A stretch of 64,000 bases of DNA from Ruminococcus sp. (GTDB lineage: Bacteria > Bacillota > Clostridia > Oscillospirales > Ruminococcaceae): assembly GCA_021202895.1 (NCBI GenBank), contig JAJQCE010000003.1, positions 1 through 64,000 of the forward strand. The letters run 5' to 3'. Made by a program: the position numbers and the translations under genes. Of this stretch, positions 24,461 to 32,603 are shown piece after piece (positions within the stretch are counted from its first letter, which is position 1; every line of letters starts with the position of its first letter). The notes under the pieces were generated by a model. The model was given only the letters and a program-made list of their open reading frames with translations. It did no database searches and was not told the origin of the DNA.

Positions 24461-25417
24461 ATGTCAAACAATAAAACAACTCTGGTCATTATGGCGGCTG
24501 GACTTGGCACTCGCTACGGCGAGGGTAAGATCAAACAGCTTGACCCAATTGGACCAAACGGCGAAATAATCATGGACTACTCAATTTACGATGCAAAAGC
24601 TGCTGGCTTTGACAAGGTGGTTTTCATTATCCGCAAGGATATTAAATCGGCTTTTGACGAGATGATAGGCAAAAGAATAGGCGAGCATATTCAAACGGAG
24701 TATGTTTTTCAGTCTGTTGACGACATTCCGCAGCGTTTCAAGCCTGTAGGGCGCACAAAGCCATGGGGAACGGCTCATGCGGTTTTAGCCTGCTTAGGCA
24801 CGGTTAAAGAGCCTTTTGTCGTGATAAACGCAGACGATGTTTACGGTCGTGAGGCTTATGTAAAAATGCACGAATTTTTGCAGAATCAGACCTCAAAGGA
24901 CGATATTATCCACCTTGCTATGCCTGCCTTTAAAATCTCAAATACCCTTAGCAAATCAGGAACGGTTACAAGAGGAATCTGTACGGCGGACGAAAGCTCA
25001 AAGCTTGTGAGCATAGTCGAAACCTATGGAATCGAGCGTAATCTAGACGGTTCAATTACAGCTCTTACGGCAAAGGGAGCGCAGACTAAGCAGACGTTAG
25101 ACAAGTATTCCCGCACTTCAATGAATATGTGGGCTTGCCCCGCAAGGTTTATCGATGTGCTGGAGAACTGCTTTGAGAATTTTCTTGAAAAAAATGCGCA
25201 TGACAGCAACGCTGAATTTTTGCTCCCTTCTGTTATCGGTGAGCTGATAAAGCGTGGGATTGCAGACTGCAAAATACTTGAAACGTCCGACAAGTGGTTC
25301 GGCATGACGAGCGCAGAGGATAAAATCGCAGCACAGCAGGCTGTGAAAGAGGAAATTGAAAAGGGCATATATCCCCATAATTTGTGGGGGGGGGGTAAGC
25401 TTTACCATTTAAATTAA
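24461..25417 (+). CDS. Sugar-phosphate nucleotidyltransferase family protein
   Basis: 318-residue NTP-transferase-fold protein. MAAGLGTRYGEGKIKQLDPI is the nucleotide-binding start (GxGxR...K) and INADDVYG supplies the metal-binding Asp residues. GTAHAVLACLG matches the GTA(G/H)A motif of the family. Such enzymes activate sugar phosphates or phospho-head-groups with CTP, UTP or GTP; the substrate is not clear. No LicC/LicD or sugar pathway lies nearby. The last codons run through a ten-G tract (25386-25395), so one-base slippage would change only the last residues. A promoter precedes and a terminator follows it. Confidence 0.85.
   Translation: MSNNKTTLVIMAAGLGTRYGEGKIKQLDPIGPNGEIIMDYSIYDAKAAGFDKVVFIIRKDIKSAFDEMIGKRIGEHIQTEYVFQSVDDIPQRFKPVGRTKPWGTAHAVLACLGTVKEPFVVINADDVYGREAYVKMHEFLQNQTSKDDIIHLAMPAFKISNTLSKSGTVTRGICTADESSKLVSIVETYGIERNLDGSITALTAKGAQTKQTLDKYSRTSMNMWACPARFIDVLENCFENFLEKNAHDSNAEFLLPSVIGELIKRGIADCKILETSDKWFGMTSAEDKIAAQQAVKEEIEKGIYPHNLWGGGKLYHLN
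25386..25395 (+). repeat. Ten-base G homopolymer inside a gene
   Basis: An uninterrupted run of ten G near the end of the nucleotidyltransferase gene encodes part of WGGGK. It is long for this AT-rich window and prone to slippage. Confidence 0.9.
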
Positions 25418-25448
25418 CCCCGACAGCTTCAGTGTTTGTCGGGGTTTT
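25416..25448 (+). terminator. Terminator after the nucleotidyltransferase gene
   Basis: Perfect 10-bp stem AACCCCGACA / TGTCGGGGTT with TTTT at the end; it overlaps the stop codon. Confidence 0.88.
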
Positions 25449-25481
25449 CATACGCACAAAAATTATATGGTTTTGCCCATA

Positions 25482-25526
25482 TAAAAACGGCGCCGAAGCG
25501 TTAAAGCTTTCAGCACCGCTTTTTTA
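25482..25526 (-). terminator. Terminator of htrA, possibly bidirectional
   Basis: An imperfect stem pairs GGCGCCGAAGC with GCTTTCAGCACC around GTTAAA, flanked by AAAAAC on the left and TTTTTT on the right, so it can act in both directions. It lies 28 bp past the htrA stop. Confidence 0.7.
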
Positions 25527-25553
25527 TGTCAAACGGCATAAGCCGCAAATTGC

Positions 25554-27059
25554 TTAATATCCGTAGCCGTATCCGTAATCGTAGCCGTAGAAGTCGGAAT
25601 AATCATCAGTAGTGGTTTCATCGTCCGAGGTGATGTCAGTGGTGTCAACCTGCGTCACTCCAACCGTTACCGTAACGGTGATGTACTCGTTTGAGCGGTA
25701 AACGCTCAGCTCAATTTCATCTCCCTCCGAGCAGCTGCCGACGTAGGTTACAAGTTCATTTGAGGTTGTGATTTCTGTACCGTCAATAGCGGTAATAATG
25801 TCGTATTCCTGAATACCTGCGTCTTCGGCAGGGGAATCTTCGGTTATTGCCATTACATAAGCGCCCTCTGGAGTTCCGTATGAAACAAGATCGTCCGGCA
25901 CGTCCGTTACTGAAAGCCCGACATAAGCCTTTTCAATGTAGCCGTTTTCAATAATGCTCTCAACCATTGACTTAACCTGATTTATCGGAATGGCAAAGCC
26001 TATGTTGTCTATCGAAGCCTCAGTTGACGAGGAGCTTGAATATTTAGCGTTTATAATGCCGACAACCTCGCCGTACATATTAAACAGTGCGCCGCCTGAA
26101 TTTCCGGAGTTTATAGCGCAGTCTGTCTGAATCAGAGCCATTGTTCCGTAGTCGGTGGTTACCTCTCTGTCAAGTGCGCTGACAACGCCCGATGTGAGCG
26201 AGAAAGTAAGCTCTCCCAAGGGATTTCCGATAGCGACAACTCCGTCGCCTACATTAAGATTGTCCGAATCTCCTAAAACCACAGGAGTAAGCTCGTTTTC
26301 CGTGTCTATCTTAAGTACTGCTATATCGTTGTTTGAATACGCTCCGACAAGCTCCGCTGTGTACTGGTTTTCGTCATAGTCTGTAACGGTAATCTCACTT
26401 GCGTCCTCGATAACGTGGTAGTTAGTGAGAATGTAGCCGTCTGCGCTTATAATAAAGCCTGAACCCGAAGCCGCTGCTGTCGTCTGGTAACCGAAATAGT
26501 TTGTAGTGATTGAGGTGGTAATTCCGACTGTCGAGCGAACGTTATTCTGATAAACCTCAGAAGCTGTCATCTCCTCGTCAGATGTCGAGGTTGAAGCTTC
26601 AACTACATCTGCGGTTCTTGAAGAGGTATAAATGGTCGTAGATGAATTATTTGAGCTTGAGGAAGCCGAATCGCTGTCGAGATAGCCATAGTATTTAAGC
26701 CCTGCAAAGGTTCCGCCTGCGCCTAAACCGCCTGCAATAAGTGAGCAGCAAATTGCAATCGCAACAACTTTTCCGCCGCTGTTCTTTTTCTCCTTCTTTT
26801 TCTTTTCCTTCGGTACAAACTGCTGGTTTTGGTATGCCTGACCGTATTGCGCATTTGCAAAGCCTTGATTGTATTGTGAAGTGTAATCACTACTGTAGGT
26901 CTGATTATAGCCCTGACTGTATGTGTTCTCAGTGTCTGTCTGAGCATTTGCCTGTTCGCTGAAAGAGCTTTCTGATGCCTGTTCGTTTTGTGTTTCTGTT
27001 TGCGGCTCTATAGGCCTGCCCGTCATGGGGTCGAATCTTAAATTATTGTTGTTTGCCAT
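25554..27059 (-). CDS. htrA: HtrA/DegP-like membrane-anchored serine protease with PDZ domain
   Basis: 501 residues. The first 80 are a Gln/Asn/Tyr-rich cytosolic region, followed by KEKKKKEKK and a membrane anchor at about 95-125. The trypsin-like domain shows the triad: His in LTNYHVIEDA (near 215), Asp in NNDIAVLKI (near 245) and Ser in NSGNSGGALFN (near 318). One PDZ domain follows (about 385-475, AYVGLSVTDVP, EDSPAEDAGI). The C-terminus is Asp/Thr-rich and ends in repeated GYDYGYGYGY, an unusual Tyr/Gly tail. HtrA proteins degrade or refold damaged exported proteins at the cell surface. No CssRS genes are adjacent. All catalytic residues are present. Confidence 0.93.
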   Translation of the reverse strand: MANNNNLRFDPMTGRPIEPQTETQNEQASESSFSEQANAQTDTENTYSQGYNQTYSSDYTSQYNQGFANAQYGQAYQNQQFVPKEKKKKEKKNSGGKVVAIAICCSLIAGGLGAGGTFAGLKYYGYLDSDSASSSSNNSSTTIYTSSRTADVVEASTSTSDEEMTASEVYQNNVRSTVGITTSITTNYFGYQTTAAASGSGFIISADGYILTNYHVIEDASEITVTDYDENQYTAELVGAYSNNDIAVLKIDTENELTPVVLGDSDNLNVGDGVVAIGNPLGELTFSLTSGVVSALDREVTTDYGTMALIQTDCAINSGNSGGALFNMYGEVVGIINAKYSSSSSTEASIDNIGFAIPINQVKSMVESIIENGYIEKAYVGLSVTDVPDDLVSYGTPEGAYVMAITEDSPAEDAGIQEYDIITAIDGTEITTSNELVTYVGSCSEGDEIELSVYRSNEYITVTVTVGVTQVDTTDITSDDETTTDDYSDFYGYDYGYGYGY

Positions 27060-27217
27060 AATAAAACGCTCCTTTGAATTTTTTCGTTTTCATCTTCACT
27101 TTTTTTGTTCGGATTATGTTTATATGATACTTCATTATTTTTAAATCTGGCTGACAGGCAAACAAAAAAGCAGTGAATATTTTAATCTATTTTTTTACAC
27201 ATAAAGTTTAAAAAGAG

Positions 27218-27325
27218 TCAGTATTGTGATGAATTTGAGAAAATCAGTCCGCCGTGAAATTCCTGCTGATAGAGGTACATTCTCTCGTCATCCTCGCATA
27301 AGAAAACAATAAGACTTGCGGCGTT
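27218..27325 (-). pseudogene. Possible gene remnant between htrA and the LRR/FN3 gene
   Basis: One minus-strand frame reads FLCEDDERMYLYQQEFHGG and onward to a stop with no start codon; an in-frame stop lies directly before it. The amino-acid mix looks like real protein, but it is only 35 codons. I do not recognise it. The rest of 27060-27643 is AT-rich with a single supported promoter. Confidence 0.3.
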
Positions 27326-27559
27326 TCAATGCCCCATTTTTCTTTCATAAACAAACAATACAAATTAAATTATATCATATAAAAGCTGCAAAATCAAGTG
27401 CAAAAATAATATTTTGTGCCGCAGTTTAATTTTTAGCTGTAATTTTCAAACCGTTTTCTGAATATATGTATTTCTCTGTAAAGCTTGCAAAACTCATTTT
27501 TACCATTTTTTGTTATAATAAAACAATCGTAAGAAAAAGGCAAAAAATTTTGAAATGTA

Positions 27560-27588
27560 TTAACAATGTGAAAACGACGTGATATAAT
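27560..27588 (+). promoter_or_regulatory. Promoter of the LRR/FN3 gene
   Basis: TTAACA (27560-27565), 17 bp and TATAAT (27583-27588). GGAGG follows, just before the ATG at 27644. Confidence 0.75.
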
Positions 27589-27643
27589 TAAAGTATGCCG
27601 AGAAAATTCGGTAAATTCAAAATTTTTTAGGAGGTTTTTTCTT

Positions 27644-28637
27644 ATGAAAAAACAGATAATTTCAGCGTTTTTAGCAGCGGCAATAACGCTGACAAGCGTC
27701 GCTCTCCCTGTTTCTGACAGCGTGGGGGGTGCTAGAAAGTAATATTGAGGCTAGTGCGGCAACTACCTACACCAGCGGCAACTACGAGTACACTGTGTCA
27801 AACGGCAAGGCGACAATAACTGCTTACACTGGAAGTGCGAAGTCTCTGACTATTCCCAGTACTTTAGGCGGATATACTGTTGCGAGCATTGGAAATGATG
27901 CATTTTTTGAGTGCACAAGTCTAACAAGCATCACAATACCTGATTCTGTTACAAGCATTGGAGATGCCGCATTTTCTTATTGCAACTCACTCACAGTAAA
28001 ATGCTACAAAGGGTCTTACGCACAAAAGTATTGCAAAAATAATAGTATCAATTACGAGCTTCTCGATTACAAAGTGACTGCTAAATCCGCTTACACTTCT
28101 TCGACATCTAAGGTTAAGATCAGCTGGAAAAAGGTTAGCGGAGCAAGCGGATATAGAATTTATCGCTATAATTCTTCAACAAAAAAATGGGTAAAAATCA
28201 AGACGATAAAGAGCGGATCGACTACATCGTATAAGGATACTGGATTAAGTAGCGGCAAAACGTATAAATATAAGGTTAAAGCATACGTCAAAAGCAGCAG
28301 TACTACCTATTGGGGAGTGGCAAGCTCGACAATCACAACCTCAACCAAGCCTGCCAAAGTAACAATTAAATCTGCGTCAAAGTCAAAGACAGCAGTTCAC
28401 CTTAATTGGAAGAAAGTCACAGGTGCAAGCGGCTATAAAATCCAGCAGTACAATGCGTCAACAAAGAAATGGACTACAATCAAGACAATCAGAAGCGGTT
28501 CAACCTTGACATATAGAATATCAGGACTTAAGAGAGGCACGGTTTACAAATATAGGATTCGTGCTTATAGAAAAGTCAACGGCAAAACGTTGTTCGGAGC
28601 ATACTCGGCTACTAAAAAGGTCACAACTAAGAGCTAA
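27644..28637 (+). pseudogene. Frameshifted secreted protein: signal peptide, BspA-type LRR, two FN3-like domains
   Basis: From 27644, after GGAGG, the frame reads [20 protein letters not shown], a clear signal peptide, but it stops at 27742. The mature protein continues in another frame from about 27729 ([20 protein letters not shown]). The switch point is a run of six G at 27724-27729; deleting one G joins the two into an intact protein of about 330 residues. The mature part has one or two BspA-type leucine-rich repeats ([18 protein letters not shown]) and two FN3-like domains. The last FN3 is nearly identical to the C-terminus of the 51542 protein ([13 protein letters not shown]). The break may be real decay, phase variation or a base-calling error. 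As written, only a 32-residue peptide or a leaderless protein is made. Confidence 0.8.
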
Positions 28638-28644
28638 AAATATA

Positions 28645-28677
28645 AAAATCCCCCGAAAACCTCGGGGGATTTTATTT
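28645..28677 (+). terminator. Terminator after the LRR/FN3 gene
   Basis: Perfect 12-bp stem AAAATCCCCCGA / TCGGGGGATTTT with a T-rich tail. Confidence 0.92.
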
Positions 28678-28872
28678 ATCCTCAAAACTTTCACAAAAGT
28701 ATTTCTGTTTTTTCGGAAAACTGAATTTAAAGTAACACAATTATTTGGTAAAATGAAATCACAGTGAAAGTCCACTGAAAAATTGACGGTACAATGAAAA
28801 GATTAAGTAAAGTTAATGTAAAGGGATTATAATTGTAAATGTGAATAAAAACCGAAGGGTTAGGTGATATAT

Positions 28873-29610
28873 ATGGCACAGGAAGTATTTAAGAGAACGG
28901 AAAAAAAGTATTTGCTTGATAGGGAAACCTATGAGGAGCTGGTAAAAAGACTTGCCTATTATATGGATAAGGATAAGTACTTTGACAGCGAGATAATGAG
29001 TATTTACTTTGACACTCCCGATTATAGGCTAATTCGTACCTCAATCGAGAAGCCAGTGTTTAAGGAAAAAATTCGTCTGAGAAGCTATGGAGTGCCGAGT
29101 TCGGAGGACGAGGTTTTTTTGGAGATAAAACGCAAGTTCAAGGGAGTGGTGTATAAACGCCGCAGCGAAATGCCACTGAATGAAGCTGTCAGCTTTACAA
29201 GAGGGGCGCAGATACAGCCGCATAATCAGCAGATAGAAAATGAAATCAAGTGGGCGTTTAATTACTATAATAGCTTGTCGCCTAAGATGATGATAAGCTA
29301 TCACAGACACGCTTATGTTGGCAAGGATAATAAAAACCTGCGGATAACCTTTGACGACAGGATTTTATACCGAGATTATGATTTGAATCTCTCGAATGGA
29401 ATTTATGGAGAAGAGCTTTTGAAGGATGGTCAGAGGCTTATGGAGATAAAAATCCCTGACGCTATGCCGCTCTGGCTTTCAGATATTTTAGATGAGCTTG
29501 AAATTTTCTCAACGTCATTTTCAAAGTATGGAACAGCATATCAGACCCTGCTGAAAAATAATGCGCTGGGAAAGCATAGAGACTCTGCGACAATGCCAAG
29601 AGCAATCTAA
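28873..29610 (+). CDS. VTC-domain polyphosphate polymerase-like protein
   Basis: About 245 residues. The ATG at 28873 is preceded by TAGGTGAT; a GTG three codons earlier is less likely. The fold is the CYTH-like triphosphate tunnel of the VTC domain (PF09359). The start FKRTEKKYLLD holds the ExK-type motif. EKIRLRSYG, FLEIKRKFKGVVYKRR and LMEIKIPDAMPLW line the tunnel with basic and acidic residues. In eukaryotes VTC makes polyphosphate from ATP; bacterial stand-alone versions are less studied. It is followed by a DUF4956 membrane protein and a Cthe_2159-like lipoprotein, a recurring cluster in Clostridia. The polymerase activity is inferred from family. Confidence 0.9.
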   Translation: MAQEVFKRTEKKYLLDRETYEELVKRLAYYMDKDKYFDSEIMSIYFDTPDYRLIRTSIEKPVFKEKIRLRSYGVPSSEDEVFLEIKRKFKGVVYKRRSEMPLNEAVSFTRGAQIQPHNQQIENEIKWAFNYYNSLSPKMMISYHRHAYVGKDNKNLRITFDDRILYRDYDLNLSNGIYGEELLKDGQRLMEIKIPDAMPLWLSDILDELEIFSTSFSKYGTAYQTLLKNNALGKHRDSATMPRAI

Positions 29611-29643
29611 ATAAATCAAGAGCAATTTGAATAAAAGGGTATC

Positions 29644-29711
29644 TGACAAAACCCCTTGCCGCACATCTGCGGCAAAGCTTTACCTCATCTGCACCGCAAA
29701 GGTTTTCGTCA
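29644..29711 (+). repeat. Structured intergenic element between the VTC and DUF4956 genes
   Basis: An outer stem TGACAAAACC (29644-29653) pairs with GGTTTTCGTCA (29701-29711, one bulge). Inside it a perfect 8-bp hairpin TTGCCGCA / TGCGGCAA occupies 29656-29675. There is no T-tract, so it is not a plain terminator. It could be an mRNA-processing or stability element, or a dispersed repeat. Confidence 0.55.
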
Positions 29712-29752
29712 AATGCCTTGAATAAAATTAAAAGACGAAAGGAATAATAACC

Positions 29753-30448
29753 ATGAACATGACAATTTTAACAGACTTAACGGAGCTTTTTTCCGTATCC
29801 GAAACTGATATAACAATCTCAAGCCTGCTGACCTGCACTGCTACAGCATTGGTGCTTGGAATAGTAATCGCCTTTACATTTTGTAAGGGACGCAATAAGA
29901 CAAAGAGCTATGCGCTTACGCTGATACTGATCCCCGCAATAGTTCAGATGGTAATTATGCTTGTAAATGGCAATATAGGTACGGGAGTTGCGGTAATGGG
30001 TGCGTTTAATCTGGTTCGCTTCCGTTCAGCTCCAGGAAGCGCAAGAGATATATGCGCTATCTTCCTTGGAATGGCGACGGGACTTGCCTGCGGAACAGAG
30101 CATCTTTTGGCGGCGATTATCTTTACATTTATAATCTGTGCAGCGGATTTGCTTTATGAAAAGCTCGGCTTTGGAAAGGAATCGGGAGAAAAGCACCTGA
30201 AGATAACTATCCCCGAATCACTCGACTATAACGATGTTTTTGATGATATATTTGAAAAGTATACTAAGAGCAGCACGCTTGAAGAGGTTAAAACTACAAA
30301 CATGGGCAGCCTTTACAAGCTCGAATATGCAATCGTTTTGAAAAACCCCGAAGACGAAAAGAAGATGATAGATGAAATTCGCACACGCAACGGAAATCTT
30401 GAAATTTCCTGCGGCAGAGCGGTTCTTAAGACTGTAGAACAGCTTTAA
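29753..30448 (+). CDS. DUF4956 membrane protein
   Basis: 231 residues. Four hydrophobic segments occupy about residues 25-45, 53-70, 75-90 and 98-135. The block GVAVMGAFNLVRFRSAPGSARDI is the recognisable signature of DUF4956. The C-terminal 85 residues are a soluble alpha/beta domain (HLKITIPESLDYNDVFDDI). The family is almost always found with VTC-domain proteins, as here, so it is a likely membrane partner in polyphosphate or phosphate handling. The function has not been shown, to my knowledge. No terminator separates it from the VTC gene, but a structured element does. Confidence 0.85.
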   Translation: MNMTILTDLTELFSVSETDITISSLLTCTATALVLGIVIAFTFCKGRNKTKSYALTLILIPAIVQMVIMLVNGNIGTGVAVMGAFNLVRFRSAPGSARDICAIFLGMATGLACGTEHLLAAIIFTFIICAADLLYEKLGFGKESGEKHLKITIPESLDYNDVFDDIFEKYTKSSTLEEVKTTNMGSLYKLEYAIVLKNPEDEKKMIDEIRTRNGNLEISCGRAVLKTVEQL

Positions 30449-30569
30449 GTCAAAACCGCACAAATACCACGGTATAAATTGAGCTCATACAAACGGCTTT
30501 GTGTGGTGTTCCTTTAAAATTTGAATATGAAAAAGCGGCTTGCCGCAAAAAACGAAAAGGGATGATGAT

Positions 30570-32549
30570 ATGAAAGAATTAAGAAAATACAGAACGAGAG
30601 CGTTGGCAGCGGCTGCTGCGGCAGTTATTTCACTGTCGGCAAGCTCCTGCTCATTGACAGACAGTAAGGACGCTGAGGAGGCGGCGGACACATCAGGAAG
30701 CAGCGATTCCTATACCGATGTTTCCTCTGAAGCCTATGAAGTAGACGAGGAGGATCTGGACACAGATTATGACGAAAGCGAATCGACAATAATAGCCTTA
30801 AGCGGCAGCAGCGCAGAAATTAGCGGAAGCGGAGCGGAGTGTACAGATGGAACGCTTACAATTTCTCAGGCAGGCACATATATTTTGTCAGGCAGCTTTG
30901 AGGGAAAGATAGTTGTTGACAGTGACGACAGCGAGATTAAGCTTGTGCTTAACGGCGTCAGCGTTACAAGCTCGGATTATTCGGCATTGCTTATCGATAA
31001 TGCTAAAAAGGTTACTCTTACGCTTAACGAGGGCACGGAAAACAGCTTTGCGGACGGCTCAAGCTATACGCTTGAAAGCGATGACGATAATACGGACGCC
31101 GCAATTTTTTCAAGAGCGGATTTAACGATAAACGGCAGCGGCACGCTTAATGTTACAGGCAATTATAAGCACGGTATTGTCGGAAAGGACGATGTTGTTA
31201 TAACAGGCGGAGTGATAAACGTCACGGCAGTGTCAGGCGGCATTTACGGCAAGGACTGCGTTAGCATAAGCGATGGAACAATCACCGTTTCAGCAGGCTC
31301 AAACGGAATCCGTGCTACAAATGACGAGGACACCGAAAAGGGCTATCTCTCGATTTTAGGCGGAACTATAACAGTAGAGGCCGCAGGTGACGGAATTGAA
31401 GCGGAAACTACCGTGCATATTGAGGGCGGCGATATTACAGTTGCTACAGGCGGCGGCTCGTCAAATTCCAGCGTTAATTCTGACGGTTCAGTCAACGAGG
31501 ACTGGGGAAGCTGGGATCAGAACGACATAGGCGGCGGTATAGGCGGCGGCATGGACAAAAATGACATTGGCGGCGGCGATATGGAAAAGCCTGACAAGCA
31601 GGGAGTGAGCGAGAGCAGCACAGATGCAGTAGTATCAGGAGTAAGCTATGTCACCGTTTCCGATACAACGGACAATTCAAGCGACAGTGAAACGAGTGCA
31701 AAGGGAATAAAGGCAGGCTCTTATATTGAGATAACAGGAGGCACATTTACAATAGATTCCTCTGACGACTCGATTCACTCAAACGGCGGAATTTCAATTT
31801 CAGGCGGCGATATAACGGCAACTTCGGGCGATGACGGTATGCACGCAGACGAGGATCTGTTTATTACAGGCGGCTCTATAGATATTCAGCAAAGCTATGA
31901 GGGAATTGAGGGTCTGAACATTTACGTTTCAGACGGCGAAATAAGCGTGGTTTCGTCCGACGACGGCTTTAATGCGGCGGGCGGCAGCGATACGGGTTCG
32001 ACTGACAGAATGGGCAGAGACGGCTTTTCTGAGGACACGTCAAGTGCAAGCTATACGCTCAGCATTTCAGGCGGCACAATTTACGTTGACGCAGACGGCG
32101 ACGGTCTTGATTCAAACGGAGATTTGTTCGTAAGCGGCGGCACTATCTATGTGAGCGGACCTACCAACAGCGGAAACGGTGCGCTTGACTACGGCGATGG
32201 AAACTGCACGGCTCAGATTACAGGCGGCACAATTATAGCCGCAGGAGCGGTAGGAATGGAAGAGGGCTTTGACGACAGCTCAACGCAGTATAATGTTCTT
32301 TACGACTTTGCGTCAAGCGCTTCAGCGGGCGACGAGTTCACTGTGACAGATTCTGACGGCAATGTGATTTTGTCCTATACCTTTGATAAAGCGTACCAGT
32401 CGGTAGTGTTCAGCTGTCCTGAGCTTGCGGAGGGAACCTACACCCTGACAGCTGGGGATATGAGCGAGGAGCTTACTATTTCATCAGTCACTACCTCAAA
32501 CGCTACAAGCACAATGGGCGGCGGCATAGGCGGCGGAATGATGAGATAA
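30570..32549 (+). CDS. Cthe_2159-like carbohydrate-binding lipoprotein
   Basis: 660 residues. I start at the ATG at 30570 (AAGGG 9 nt upstream) rather than a TTG at 30540. The signal peptide ends in LSASSC, a lipobox, so Cys near residue 28 is the lipidation site. An acidic linker precedes a right-handed beta-helix of the PF14262 type, known from the Clostridium thermocellum polygalacturonate-binding protein Cthe_2159. Repeated turns such as GSFEGKIVVDSDDSEIKLVL, ITGGVINV and ISGGTIYVDADGDGLDSNG are visible, the last type probably binding calcium. Gly-rich inserts (GGGIGGGM) occur near residue 325 and at the very end. It closes the VTC-DUF4956 cluster. Ligand and role in that cluster are unknown. 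Confidence 0.85.
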   Translation: MKELRKYRTRALAAAAAAVISLSASSCSLTDSKDAEEAADTSGSSDSYTDVSSEAYEVDEEDLDTDYDESESTIIALSGSSAEISGSGAECTDGTLTISQAGTYILSGSFEGKIVVDSDDSEIKLVLNGVSVTSSDYSALLIDNAKKVTLTLNEGTENSFADGSSYTLESDDDNTDAAIFSRADLTINGSGTLNVTGNYKHGIVGKDDVVITGGVINVTAVSGGIYGKDCVSISDGTITVSAGSNGIRATNDEDTEKGYLSILGGTITVEAAGDGIEAETTVHIEGGDITVATGGGSSNSSVNSDGSVNEDWGSWDQNDIGGGIGGGMDKNDIGGGDMEKPDKQGVSESSTDAVVSGVSYVTVSDTTDNSSDSETSAKGIKAGSYIEITGGTFTIDSSDDSIHSNGGISISGGDITATSGDDGMHADEDLFITGGSIDIQQSYEGIEGLNIYVSDGEISVVSSDDGFNAAGGSDTGSTDRMGRDGFSEDTSSASYTLSISGGTIYVDADGDGLDSNGDLFVSGGTIYVSGPTNSGNGALDYGDGNCTAQITGGTIIAAGAVGMEEGFDDSSTQYNVLYDFASSASAGDEFTVTDSDGNVILSYTFDKAYQSVVFSCPELAEGTYTLTAGDMSEELTISSVTTSNATSTMGGGIGGGMMR

Positions 32550-32563
32550 GATTATTAGAATTA

Positions 32564-32599
32564 AAAAAAGCGGTGCGTTTTAAATGCGCACTGCTTTTT
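32564..32599. terminator. Bidirectional terminator between the lipoprotein gene and ricT
   Basis: Stem AAAAAGCGGTGCG / CGCACTGCTTTTT (one wobble) with A- and T-tracts on the two sides, placed between convergent genes. Confidence 0.85.
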
Positions 32600-32603
32600 G
32601 ATT

